From NCBI RefSeq assembly GCF_026914185.1, contig NC_070568.1:2252001-2316000 (forward strand): a stretch of 64,000 nucleotides of DNA. The letters are read 5' to 3'. Below the pieces are notes generated by a model. That model did not search any database. It was not told the origin of the DNA and saw only the letters and a list, made by a program, of their open reading frames with translations. Made by a program: the position numbers and the translations under genes. This stretch comes from Puccinia triticina. Lineage: Eukaryota > Basidiomycota > Pucciniomycetes > Pucciniales > Pucciniaceae. This document shows, one piece after another, positions 9,711 to 20,411 of this stretch. Numbering within the stretch: position 1 is the stretch's first letter; the number at the start of each line of letters is the position of its first letter.

Positions 9711-10548
9711 ACAACACCCTGAAGACCAGGAACCATTTTTTTATACATGTACAACAAAACATGTTTAACTATATACATGCAACATTCTAGGTTCAGGTTT
9801 AATAAATACCACTATTTGGCATCCACCAATGTGCTGCAGAGGGTGAAAAAGGAAACCCCTGTACTGCCAGTTCAACAGAACTCAAGGCTTGGTGAAAGCC
9901 AAGTTTAGCTCTCAGGATACCACCCATGTGGTGGATGCCACATCAGCTTGGGAGCTAACCATGGCTCACTGTTAGCACTGCATCCAGAAAGCTCCTGCGG
10001 TGAAGTTTCTCTCAGGTTTGATTCCTGACTTAAAAGTTAAAAGATGGGTGAGAATGAAATCACTGTGTAACTACTGTATGGACTAAACACATGTCACAGA
10101 TTGCACACTCATGTTTTGAGAGGCTGGAGATCCAAGCTCCTTCCTCATCCCAAAATCTACCATATTTGATCCAGAACCCCCAGAACCCCAGACCCCAGGT
10201 TGTCTCTTCCTCTCCACAGACCAGAACTTATTATGTACATATCCAGGTTTATTAAAGAGGCAGTTTTTACAAAATCCAAAAAAAATCCAGAACAAGGGTT
10301 CCCCCTGCAAAGTCACCACAACAACAATAATGGTTTCCTCAAGGTACAAATGTGAAAAAAAGTTGCAAAACAGTGACTTATCAACAAATAGACAGGATAA
10401 ATGTGAAGCACAAAATCTCTCTGTGAGTATATACAAATTTGATCTCAGAAGAAAAGGATAGAGAAAAAGGAAAGTGGTTCAGAATCTACAATAATATTCT
10501 AAGTATTACATGTGTAAGATTCATGAATAATGTATCTTACATATATAA
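9711..10548. other. Transposon-block sequence without recognisable genes
   Basis: AT-rich sequence. GGCATCCACCA (9819) and TGGTGGATGCC (9950) form an inverted repeat about 130 bp apart. No coding evidence. Confidence 0.4.
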
Positions 10549-10580
10549 CTAGAGGCCAAAGCAGCTTTGCCGCTGCAGGG
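10549..10580 (-). mobile_element. Second Helitron-like 3' terminus
   Basis: Same terminus as at 9678, with a GCAGC-GGCAAA-GCTGC hairpin and CTAG/T at the end on the minus strand. Two like-oriented ends 871 bp apart suggest nested or tandem insertions of one family. Confidence 0.55.
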
Positions 10581-10997
10581 AAGAGCTCCCCCTCCCTTCC
10601 CCTCCAAGGCAACCACTCCTTTCTGCCATCTTCCTCATTCCCAAGAGCCCCATCCCACGCAGTTGCCTTCACTTGTCAGGTGTCTCCTAGTCCTGGGCCA
10701 GCTCATCAATCATTGCCAGGTGTCTCTTTGACTCTGTCAGCCGCCACAGATAGGCTATCAACACAAGACATGACAACAATAGCAAAAGCCCAAAATCTAG
10801 CAGGAAACATCACATCCCCAATTTCTCTGGTGCAAAGTCTTGCTGAAATCAGTTGGAGGTCAAGACAGATGATAAACAAATATGACCAAGTTCTTTGTCT
10901 AATACATTATCCAAGTCCACAATGTTTGTTTACGCGCTCCCAAGTCTTGGGTTGCTGTGGTGTAAGAGAAAACATCTCAACATAGTTAAGATGTGTA

Positions 10998-11404
10998 CAG
11001 TGGGTGCGCTATAGTTTTTGGTGCGGGGTGAAAACATGTAACAACCCAAGTTCACCCAAGTTTAACTGAGAGGCATATCACCCATGACCCAGCTCACCTC
11101 TCATCATTGGTCAGCAATCAACACCAGCAACACCCCCAATACCTCATGAAACCATTCCCAACTCCCTCCGCATACCCTCATGATTCTCTCATATTTTTTG
11201 AAAAAATATCCAGCAAGTCAAACATTTTCTGATAATTTCATCATGTTTTATCTTTTCTTCTACTTGCTGTGTAATTATAATGTCTTTTGCATCTTTTTCC
11301 TTGACCCCTTGAGCCCTCCTGAGAAATAAAATGGAGCTTTAAAAGTCCTCCTTGTCCCTCAAAAATTAAAAAATGGTGCGCCAAAAATTATAGCGCACCC
11401 ACTG
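10998..11404. mobile_element. 407-bp MITE with TA target duplication (Tc1/mariner type)
   Basis: The left end CAGTGGGTGCGCTATAGTTT and the right end are near-perfect inverted repeats of about 28 bp. Both are flanked by TA (10996-10997 and 11405-11406). CAGTG-type ends with TA duplication fit the Tc1/mariner/pogo group. No transposase is inside. It interrupts a minus-strand coding remnant. Confidence 0.8.
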
Positions 11405-12298
11405 TACATGTCAGGAGTTCAGGACTTTGAGTGATAGCATGATATGAGCAAGAGGGGCCATGATCCACATCATTAACCCAAAAAAAGTTAAATGCTAGTG
11501 GGAAGACCATGAAGGCTATCCATAAACCAGATGTTTTCAATGGGAAAACAGGCATGCCAATTACATATCTATCAATCAAAGGATATGGTGTGTGAGAGCG
11601 GGTTGGGGAGACGGAAGGGTTAGAGCTCCAGTAGAGAATCACAATGATGGAGGTTCTGAGTCTAGATGCACCATTAATGTTGACATATCCTATGCCCAGA
11701 GTTGTCAAGTGGCCTTGTGAATTGTGCTTGGCAAGGCGCTTGATACCCTTGGCTTGTTGGGCTCTGAGCTTGACAAGGCCAAGACCAGCAGAAAGAATTT
11801 CAGTGACAGGTGGTTTTGGATTCCATAGAAGCCTGTGGTAAATATCACAGCAAGAGCGCAATGTGGACAGCCAAAACAGCGGCCAGGATTGCTTGTTAGA
11901 AGCAAGACCCAAGAAAGCCCAGAGTGGAGGGGTTCATGTCCGCACCCCAAACTTGGACCTTGAGTTGGGAAGCTTTGGGGTCGCAGTTGAGGAGCCGGGC
12001 TGTCAAGTCTTGGTAGCCATTCTGGATGTTTGATATTGTCAGGTCTGGGTTGTATGTAGGGTCATTGATGTCCTACCAGTTAAACTTAAACAAATATGTT
12101 TTTTTGTTAAGAAAATTGGCAATGCTTGGAGCCAAAGATGAGGTTTCTTACCCAGTCAAAGGGGACACGGCACCAGCCCAGCCTTTTGCTCTTAATGGCT
12201 GACAGCAGATTATAAGTGGCCAAGACAAGTTTATTGTGGAGGAGGCCGTCGGCGTCTATTGCAGTGAGCTTGACCTTATTGAACCCTTTGTCAGCTGG
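11405..12298 (-). pseudogene. Fragment of an unrecognised multi-exon gene
   Basis: Two minus-strand exons are supported by splice signals and phase. Exon 12298-12152 (49 codons, ending ...GWCRVPFDW) has an acceptor CATAGTAG/ before it and donor /GTAAG after it. A 79-nt intron follows, then exon 12072 onward (DINDPTYNPDL...), open to a TAA at 11898-11896. Further minus-strand frames continue to the MITE. Copies B (32959-32813) and C (58909-58763) keep upstream intron sequence with a plausible branch site, which A has lost. The family is not recognised. The fragment reads on the same strand as the Helitron-like ends, consistent with captured gene pieces. Confidence 0.4.
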
Positions 12299-12339
12299 CT
12301 ACTATGTAACTTGGTTTTCATTTTGGACCATCAAAGATC

Positions 12340-13125
12340 TTTTCCTCATCAAAGTTCATAGCGGCTCCACATCTCTCTCAAGGTGGTTGTCCGGCCTTTG
12401 CCTTGCCCATTGGCACTTTTGGCTTCAGATACAACAGTTTTCTCCCTGGCAGCAACCTGAGCGGGTTCTTTGGAGGAGCGCAGCTGGGGGAAGACGTGGT
12501 TCTTCCAAAAAGGAAGCCGATGTGCAGAGGAAAATATAGGCAAGCAATGGAAGAGAGGGCGACTCATGAGGCCAAGGGTGAAGTTGATCATGGGCGAACT
12601 GGATACATGCTGTTTGAGCTCAACTTGGTCCAGGTGCCCGGCCTCTAGAGCAGAATTGGAGAAAGGATTGGCGACGGGAAGACCTGGCCATGTTCCAACC
12701 AATGTGACCAGCCTTCATGGCGCCGAAGCCGTTGACGCAATCACCAATCACAAACAGGCACTTCTGGAAGGCCGGGTAATCCTTTTGCGGGATGGCGAAG
12801 GGGCAGGCAGAGGAGATCTGGAGCAATGCAAGCCCGGGTGCACAGACGGAAATCTCCCCCGTTGGTGTCTCAATTGGCGACGGCCTCAGCCGCGGCTGCT
12901 CTTGTTAGAGCCCGACTCGACAGCCACGCGGCCTGATTTGCTCTTCTTATGTAGCTGCAGATCGCCCCCCAACTTGGCCAGATTCCCGCACTCTCCGAGG
13001 AAAAAATGAGCGCCAAAGTTGGCAAGGGCTTGGTTAGCTTTCTGGTTGATCTGATGGCCCAAAGAAAAGAACGTTTTAGAGCTTGTGTCACCATGGGAGT
13101 TTCCTCAGCACTTGCATGCAAGTGC
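12340..13125 (-). pseudogene. Degenerate minus-strand coding remnant, unknown family
   Basis: Coding-like peptides appear in more than one minus-strand frame. One frame has FFSLGHQINQKANQALANFG and continues for about 60 residues before a stop. A second begins after 12890 with LALLQISSACPFAIPQKDY. The third is open from 12702 to 12349. No single frame is intact and I could not place splice sites. Equivalent sequence lies at 36742-37527 (B) and 61437-62222 (C). Confidence 0.25.
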
Positions 13126-13500
13126 CATCTCTTAACTCAGTCATAGATTTGGTTGGATCTCACTTAGATTCTGGTTTGAAGGCAAGGTTCATGTCTGCCA
13201 TAAAATATCCTGAAAGGATCTGGAACAATACTTGATGTATTGTGTAATGTATGTGTAAAATGTATACCACACCTATGCTGAAAACAAGGCCATTTTAATG
13301 ATAAGTTTTACTTGATCCTCAAGCTTGACCAAAGTTCCTCATAACTCAATTATCATGATTTTTGAACTCTTTGAAAGCCCATACCCAGTAGTTTTCTCTG
13401 AAATGGTTTTTGTATTTATTTTCAGGGCACACACCAAAAAGCTGCCAGTTATTTCTAAGTTGTTTCTATTACACATGGTGAAAACTTTGGATGGAGTGTA
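13126..13500. other. Non-coding transposon-block sequence
   Basis: Nothing recognised apart from short AT-rich stretches. Confidence 0.4.
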
Positions 13501-13524
13501 GTGATACTATGGGAGGTAGAGCTG

Positions 13525-13850
13525 GTCCCTAGTACCCGTTGGCGGGTACCTGTGGAAGAGCGCAGGTATCCGCTGGGTGCAGGTGCGGGTGTCCAGTCTG
13601 GGTCCAAATTCAGGCAGGTACCCGCGCACAAATTGCTATTCTGGGGTGTCCAGTCTGGGTCCAAATTCAGGCAGGTACCCGCGCACAAATTGCTATTCTG
13701 CACAGCTCTGCTTGCCCCTAGTGCCCATTGGCGGGTACTAGGTACCTGTGGACGGGTACCCATGGAAGTACGCAGGTAACTTCCAGCGGGTTCCGGGTGT
13801 CCATTCAGGCAGGTACCCACACCCGCCGCGGGTACCCGGGTGCAAAGTGT
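13525..13850. repeat. GGTACC-rich minisatellite with a 57-bp tandem duplication
   Basis: The GGGTACC/GGTACCC motif and its variants recur across the stretch. A 57-bp unit is tandemly duplicated at 13590-13646 and 13647-13703. Because 57 is a multiple of three, it creates an apparent repeated protein on either strand, which I do not accept as a gene. Copies lie at 37927-38252 (B) and 62622-62947 (C); C has base changes in the units. Confidence 0.75.
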
Positions 13851-13959
13851 CAGCTCTAGTGGGAGGTCTGATTTTTCTCTGGTACTACGGTTTGACTTTT
13901 GTGCTGTAGGGCCAGCTGTCACACAACCATGTAACCTGTGCGGGTTTCTGTGACACATT

Positions 13960-13997
13960 GTGTCACACAAACGTACGCGCGCGCGTTTGTGTGACAC
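13960..13997. repeat. 38-bp perfect-arm palindrome with CG core
   Basis: GTGTCACACAAACG and its exact reverse complement flank a 10-nt core of alternating CG. It can form a cruciform, and the core could adopt a left-handed helix. Copies lie at 38362-38399 (B) and 63057-63094 (C, one change in the core). Confidence 0.85.
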
Positions 13998-14490
13998 GTA
14001 GACCATCACCCAGCCATATCATGCCAAGATGAGTGCCCTGAAATCCCAGGGTTGAATTAGCTGAATCCTTTAAGAATGGTATCTGATCTTCATCCATCAG
14101 TACAGAAATCCTGTTGAGGAGATTTTCTGAATTCGTACACAAACCCTGGGTAATCTGAGGTTCCCCTGGACTTGTCCCAGAATTCTAACTCCCTTGGGAC
14201 AAAATTTAGCAGCTAAAGAATGTGCCACACAAATTTACACATGTGTGCTGGTGTGTCACATTTTTCATCACTGAGCCAAGTGATGCCAGCCTGAGTGCTC
14301 ATGCAGAGCCAGGGGCTTAGGTGGACCCTTCAAAAATTGTTTATAACGTTCAGCCATATGTGCACAAATGATTTTGGGGATATTTTCTGAAGTCATACAC
14401 AACTCCTGATTAATATGAGGTTTTTTTCCATTTCCAAGAAAATGGGTTTGACTCATTTTACTGCAACATTTCCACATTCCATTATTCTAA
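13998..14490. repeat. Diverged tandem duplication, period about 280 bp
   Basis: The stretch CATCAC.CAGCCA....TGCCA...TGAGTGC at about 14003 recurs in degraded form from about 14266. Both continue through a GAGGATATTTTCTGAA-like segment and end in an AGGTT...CCA stretch. No gene seen. Confidence 0.45.
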
Positions 14491-15034
14491 AACCAGTAAT
14501 ACCAAGTTGACTTTTACTTTAATTTTTTACATGAGGGCCAATAATGTGCATTACAAGAAACTCATTTTTTCAGAGGAGTTGATTTTGAGAATTCCAATTT
14601 TGCTTTGCTATCCTTCAACCCTTATTATATTTGACATTTCCCCACTTTTTTTATGCACTCCTTGAATTAGCATGACACCATCTTTCATCTCTCATTCCAC
14701 TTTTTGCCTGTATTTAGTATCTTCTGAAACCAATTAGACACAGCCCACCAGCTAAAATATCTCATCCAGGGATAGACATCAAAGAGCATATCACATTTGC
14801 ACCTTGCTTTTAAATACTACAAAGAAATAACAACTGGAGAATTGAGAGAGGCAGAGTCGCCAAGATCACACTGAGTTTAATAAGCTTCAATTATCAAACT
14901 TTCAAGTATAATTATCATGTATTGATGCAAGAATTACTCAAAAGGGAGGCTAAAGGTGTTCAACTTTAGGACCAGTTTGGCTTAGAACTGATGATGAAAT
15001 TTCTTGAATGGGAAAACAATCTTCAAGTAGCAAA
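14491..15034. other. AT-rich stretch, nothing recognised
   Basis: No open frame, repeat or structured element that I can support. Confidence 0.4.
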
Positions 15035-15224
15035 CACCAGGGGGGAAAGTGTGGCACTCCCTGGAGAGTGCCAGACCGTATGTTCCTTTGGGAAGACTGT
15101 CTGATGTCAAATTATGTGTGAGCATGTGTGATTTAGGCTTCAAATATGTTGACCTTATGTTCAACTCAGGCTGATCTTTGATCCACTCCATGGTGAACAT
15201 GTTGGTAATTGAGTTGAGAGTACC

Positions 15225-16150
15225 CCCACTTGATGCCTGGTACACCCTGGTATTCTACACTTAGTGGTGTGTTTCAGGAATCAATTTGAGACCCCCTCCA
15301 CTCAATGAATGGGTTGTAAAGTCATTGAGTGGAGATTCCCTCCACTTGATGACTGTTGGACAACCATTGATTGGAGGTTGTGTCCACTCAATGACCATAT
15401 CTAAATTACCAGCCACCAAGTGGAGACATCCTCCACTCGATGACTGGTTTTTAATGTCATTGAGTGGAGGGATTCTCCACTCGAGGACTGGTGTGTATAC
15501 TGGCTGTTGAGTGGGGGGGTTCCTTACTCGGTGACTGGTTCTACTGGCCATTGAGTGGAGACACCCTCCACTTGATCACAGTTCACTAGGCTGGGAAAAT
15601 CCCAGAGCAGTGACCAGTACTGCATGTTGGTCATTAAGCCGGGCCTCTCCCAGCTTTAAGGACTGTATGTACTGTACTCAGCGCGGGGAAAGTCCCGGCT
15701 TGATGGACAGTATGTACTGTCCATCCTGCTGCACTTTTCCAAGCTGAGTGGCCAGTGTAGGCTGCCTACCGCGCTCGGAAAGGCTGACTAGATGATCAGC
15801 ATTTGCTGGTCGTTGGGCCAGGGCTTCTCGCTGGATGACCAGTATCTACTGGTCATCGGATTTGAGCTCGGAGAGGCTGCAGATCGATGACCAGGGCATG
15901 ATGCCTGTCAAGCGCGGCCTCTCTGAACTCAATGGCCAGTTTGTGTTGACCATCCAGTCGGAGAAGCCCTGGTCCAATGACCAGCACCTATTGGTCATTG
16001 TTCTGGGCCTGTCTGAGCTTGGTGAGCAGTCTGTACTGTCCACCAACCTCGGAAAAGCCAAGCTGAATGAACAGTATTTGATGTACTGTTCATTGAGTTG
16101 GGGCTTTCCCAGCTCCATGACCAGCAAACAAAGGTCATCGAGCCCGTGTA
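15225..16150. repeat. Hairpin satellite inside the TIR element
   Basis: Consecutive short inverted repeats. The first part (about 15297-15590) has seven units of 42-49 bp of the form CTCCACTC(A/G)ATGACTGG ... CATTGAGTGGAG. The second part (about 15600-16150) has about ten related units of roughly 50-65 bp of the form GATGACCAGTAT ... ATACTGGTCATC with GC-rich arms. Each unit folds on itself. The unit family changes gradually along the array. Copy in B at 39627-40552. Confidence 0.75.
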
Positions 16151-17477
16151 AACAAGCAACTCGCCAATGTCCACCCTGATGTTTGGCCGAACATGACGGT
16201 GGACATAGCGACAAAAAAAACACGCTCCCCGGGGACACCCGGGGATGCAGAGCTGATCCCTGTTGCCCCGCTGCCACCGTAGTTGACTTGTGCACAGATT
16301 GAAACTCCTGGAACACAAGCTTTTTTGGTGATTTGAAACACATATGAACACCATTTTTGCCACTACAAAATGATGATGATTTTGATTGTTCTGGATACAG
16401 CAGGTCAAAAGAGCATCATTCTTATCTTACACCTGGTGCTAATAATTACCATGTGATAAGAGCAATCAACACCATTTTGTTGCACAATGGCCATGGACAT
16501 AATGGTAGGTGTGATGAAGGTATGCTACCTGAAGGAAAAAATTGCCCAAAACAGTCAGGCAAAAGGTGTGAAGATGACCAATCTGCAAGACAAACGGTAT
16601 GACCCTGCATGCTGAGATGTGTGTGGACATTTCAGAGTTGACTTTTCACCTCAGAGTTCAGACCAGCTATTGAAATCTTTCTCCTGCTGGTTCCAGGATC
16701 ATCAAAATGTTGATGCATCTATTGATATCCACCAATCTGCCCCCTTCCCTCTGTGAAGCTTAATAATTTTAACCTCTAGCTGCTGCATTTTTCAGTCAGA
16801 TGGAGGTCAAGTGAAGGAAAATTGTGCAATGTGTATTCACATACAAAAGGTGCATGGACCCAAATGAACAGCTGACCGTATGGCAAACTTTAGCCTGCAT
16901 AAGTGGACCATCACTTGGTAAACATGGTTGGTGAAAAGGCCTCTTTGATTGTTCACATTTCATATTACAGGGAGGGAAGACAGGTTACAGAGGTTTTCCC
17001 AGCTTTGACACTGTGTGATACTCAAAAAAGAGAAATTTAATTTTACATAAATTTCCTCCCAATTGATAAAGGGAACAAGCATGGCAGAAATATCCCACAA
17101 GGATTAATCTACCAGTTAGCTGAGTCTTTGCGGTTGCTATAATTTACAGCTATCTTTCATTATGTGATTTTATGTGGGTTTTGATTGAAAAAAATCAGCC
17201 CTGAAAAATCTTCCTTCTCACTTGGTCAAGGATATCTTTGAGCATCAGGATAGTTACATTCTTGGCAAAACATGTTGTGAATTGAAGCTCACATCCTGGA
17301 TTTTGTTTGATATGAACCAAACAGAAAATTTCAACTAAGATATTTCCATGTGTTGGAATTGAGTTACAGATCATCCCGCAACCACTTCACCTACAGTTAC
17401 ACATCTGTTGGGAAGAAAATTGAACAAGGAGTTGCAACTCACATCTAACTCACATCAGACCATTTGACTGACAGAAT
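16151..17477. other. Interior of the TIR element without genes
   Basis: AT-rich, no supported coding sequence. The small open frames here have no start context or homology I can recognise. Confidence 0.4.
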
Positions 17478-17523
17478 TACGGCCTGGCATTCTCCAGAGA
17501 GTGCCACACTTTCCCCCCTGGTG

Positions 17524-18080
17524 AAATAAATATTTTGCAGAATGTTGTCACATGATATGCATGAGCAATGCATAAGAATAAATACACAACAAAATGAAGT
17601 GACATTCAAGGGATTTTGAGTTACAAGAAAAGGAAAGTGACATGAAATGGAAAGAGAGAATTACACCATGACAGTTGAGTACACCCACTCTTTGAAGAGA
17701 ACACAGACTTTTTTACCATGAGCTGTCATTATGGTCACTCTTGGGCTCAAGAGCTGCAGTAATCCAGCTTAGTGTTTCCACTTGCATATTGCCTGATTTG
17801 GATAAAAGATGATGTTTTGTCTGAGAAAATACCACTGCTTGAAACTTGATTATGCTGTGAAGATTTTTCAAAGACTTTTGGGGTGGTGGGATAATTTGGT
17901 TCTCCATTTGTTGGCTATCATCCATCATATTTGTTGAAGTGAAATTGCATGCAATTTTGCTGCTGTTTGAATATCTACATACATGTTTTTGAGGATATTT
18001 CCTCCTGAAGTATCCAGTTCATCACATAAGAGATGTGGGGTGGGGTTGTGGGTTATGTTATGTTACCCTCTTCCCCTGAA
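17524..18080. other. Transposon-block sequence, nothing recognised
   Basis: No coding, repeat or structural signal beyond short AT-rich runs. Confidence 0.4.
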
Positions 18081-18111
18081 AGTGCAGCAGTGTAGCCGCC
18101 TTGAACTCTAG
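18081..18111 (+). mobile_element. Diverged Helitron-like 3' terminus, opposite orientation
   Basis: GCAGC...GCCGC followed by CTTGAACTCTAG and T on the plus strand is a diverged copy of the ends at 9678 and 10549 in the opposite direction. The transposon block is thus bracketed by two outward-facing ends. Copy in B at 42483-42513. Confidence 0.4.
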
Positions 18112-18231
18112 TATTACTTGTATCATAGTCCCCACTTATGCGTAACGGAATATGAGTGTGAGAAGGGATAAATGAGTGATACCCTGTTACGAGTTCATTT
18201 CCCGTGTACTGTAATATTCAGGTGTACTGTA

Positions 18232-18419
18232 ATTATGGTCTTCAAAGTTGAAGTTCATGCATGTATAAATGCATAAATCATAAATTCATAAAACTTTGTT
18301 GTTAAGATAAAGTAGCCCGTATGTACTACTTGTATTCTTATAGTTAGTTATGCTTTTTCATGAATTTATGATTTACACATTTATGCATGCGTGAATTCCA
18401 ACTTTGAAAACCATAAATA
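18232..18419. mobile_element. Foldback (long inverted-repeat) element of about 190 bp
   Basis: Two AT-rich arms of about 60 bp (18232-18291 and 18358-18418) are imperfect reverse complements around a loop of about 65 bp. GTGTACTGTAATATT-type direct repeats flank it (about 18204 and 18425). It resembles a MITE or foldback element. Copy in B at 42634-42821. Confidence 0.6.
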
Positions 18420-18439
18420 TTAAGGTGTACTGTAATATT

Positions 18440-19035
18440 AATGTTACATGTAACTAAACTCTTATAATGACAGTACATTGATGTAACTAGATGTATATGT
18501 GTAATACAGATGTAAAATAGAGTACTGTGTGTAATGTAGACAATTGCAGGTACTTGGTATGTGTACAGTACTGTGACCACTGACGTGTACTCTGTGGCTG
18601 ACATCTTATCCACCAAATACACCACTCCTTCACAGAATTTACTTGCTCATAATGTGCATGTTAAGAAACACAGCATGTGCCAACCACATTTAGATAGGAT
18701 ATTAAGGATATTATGTAATCAAAGTTTGAAAATTTAAGAGCACAGTCACACCTTCTTCTGGAGGATACTCTAGTTTTTCAGACACTCAGAACCACAAAAA
18801 CCCACATCAAACTAGGATCAACCACATTACTGCACAACACTCAAATATATTGATGGTTATTAACCTTCCTGTGATTTTTTTTCTTCTTCTCAATTTCACC
18901 TTCTCTGGCCTCCTTGACGTGCTTGTCTTTCCTCCCCTGTATCTTGAAAATCATCAAATCATATATCTGTAATCATCCAATCCAATCAAAGATCACCTCA
19001 AAATCATGATGTATCATTCTCTTTCTGCAGTTTTT
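18440..19035. other. Transposon-block sequence, nothing recognised
   Basis: AT-rich; no supported gene or element. A poly-T tract near 18876 differs by one base between A and B. Confidence 0.4.
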
Positions 19036-19039
19036 CAAC

Positions 19040-19192
19040 GGTGTATCCGCTGGGCTACACTAAAAAAAGCAACCTTTTAGCGTAGCGCAGCAGTTGACCG
19101 CTACATGGCCAGACCAAAGAGGAATAGCGCAGCGACAACACCGCTGCGCTACTCGCTAAGCGCAGCAATCGTCCGCTACCCTAGCGGAACAG
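19040..19192. repeat. GC-rich inverted-repeat element at the right edge of the block
   Basis: Imperfect ends TATCCGCTGGGCTAC and GTAGCCCTAGCGGAA-like (inverted) enclose repeated AGCGCAGC motifs that pair with GCTGCGCT. It lies just before the array sequence resumes near 19230. Copy in B at about 43443-43595. Confidence 0.4.
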
Positions 19193-19628
19193 ATCCTTTG
19201 AATGTATAATTGGTGGAATGTTGGAGGATGTTTGAAAGGTTGATGGCGACTTCCAGCATCTTGATCCTACATAACATGCATACCTCAAGCATGTGCTCGT
19301 AGCGCCAGATAGTGGTCTTTTTGTGTGTGTTTCACTGAGACAGTATTGGCCACCGATTATAGGTCAACCTCTTCCAGCGGGGCGAGTTGGGTAGGTCTCT
19401 TATGTGGCTAGCGACGTGGCAATGCGGCTTAGTATTCTGTCAGAGTGCTTCAATGAGAACACGACTCGCGCGTCCCCTTTGCGATCACGGGGCAATCACC
19501 TGAACGAGGGTCTTGGCAGCTTGCGCAGCGCAAAGCACGGAGCCCACCTTCGGCAGCCTATAAAGAACGCACCACCAAGACCGGACTACCTAGCTCCAAC
19601 ACTCCTCCCTACCCACTCAAAAAAGAAG

Positions 19629-19798
19629 ATGCCTCCTCCACAAGTTGTCGTCGTCAAGAACGAGGGTGGCAAGGAGATTGGAGGCGGCAACCACTACTGC
19701 ATCATCTGCCGCGCCCCCGCTTCATCTACCCCTTCCGGTAAGCACCCCAAGTCCTCTTCATCACATTCCTCTCACAGAATCCCCCGCACACAGCTTAA
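19629..19798 (+). CDS. Gene A8: small CxxC peptide, KNEG class, rebuilt 3' end
   Basis: Exon 1 is 19629-19737, TATA-like TATAAAGA 19559-19566. It starts MPPPQVVVVKNEGG and has RAPASSTPS before the donor G/GTAAGC. A deletion removed the usual intron 3' half and the CCTGA exon. The next acceptor, CACACAG/CTTAA at 19793/19794, gives a 56-nt intron and restores the normal end (split codon Ala, then TAA): 37 aa, the model given. If unspliced, the frame runs to 19901. First gene after the transposon block. Confidence 0.6.
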
Positions 19799-20326
19799 AA
19801 GTTTGAGTTTTGTAAAGCTTGATTTATTTGAATGTATGAGGTCGGGTTGGATGTGGCCGCAAGACCTGGCTAGTCCTATGACTTCCGAACCCCTGCCCTA
19901 ATATAATGGGGTATGAGCCAATCGAGCTCTAGAGAAAACTAGAGTTTAAGCTCCCTAGGTCGAACCAGAAACACACACAGCTGAGAATTCTGAGGCGATT
20001 GAGTTCGGTGAGGTCCGGTGGATGTGGCCGTCACACCACCTGAGGCCTCTCACTTCCCCGAAAGGAGGAATAATCTTTACTGCCAGGCAAAGGCCGGATG
20101 AGTGTCTCCAGTTTCTGAGAAGACTTACAGCGTAGTCGCGACGCGGGTTAGGATTCCGTCCGAGTGCTACACGATCCGCGCGCGCCCTTTGAGATTGAGA
20201 TCACGCGGTGACTTGTTGCATAAGCAGAACACGAGTCGCACGTCCTTTGTGGACACGCGGCGGTTGCCTGGACGAGGGTCTTGGCAGTTTGCGCAGCGCG
20301 AGACGCTGAGCCCACCCTCGCCTGTC
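19799..20326. other. Spacer and promoter of A9
   Basis: No gene. It joins the KNEG-type flank directly to sequence like that before A4 (GCTTGATTTATTTGAATG motif, then the TTGTTGCATAAGCAG promoter variant), so an internal deletion shortened this unit. Confidence 0.5.
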
Positions 20327-20411
20327 TATAAAAGACGAACCACCAAGACCGAACTACCTACCTCCAACCACCAACTCGCCCTCCTCCTCACCCCCTCAGA
20401 AAAACAAAAAA

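Larger units (their letters stand above)
15035..17523. mobile_element. 2489-bp terminal-inverted-repeat element without transposase
   Basis: The ends are 46-bp inverted repeats, 15035-15080 and 17478-17523, matching at 43 of 46 positions and starting CACCAGGGGGGAAAGTGTGG. Each arm contains its own small hairpin (GGCACTC...GAGTGCC). Flanks read ...GCAAA and AAATA..., so a short duplication of AAA is possible but not secure. No transposase frame is present. The interior is the hairpin satellite plus AT-rich DNA. Superfamily not assigned. The copy in B is 39437-41925. Confidence 0.65.

Noticed and set aside
10530..10985. 151-codon plus-strand open frame
   Set aside because: It begins across the Helitron-like terminus and has no recognisable motif; identity among copies only reflects recent duplication.
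13455..14009. 184-codon minus-strand open frame with internal peptide repeat
   Set aside because: Explained by the 57-bp GGTACC-rich minisatellite and the palindrome.
15297..15590. CRISPR-like regularly spaced palindromic repeats
   Set aside because: No constant repeat with unique spacers, no cas genes, eukaryotic context; the units are diverged hairpins.
15835..16343. Overlapping open frames of 114-165 codons on both strands
   Set aside because: They lie in the hairpin satellite, where palindromic units keep both strands open.
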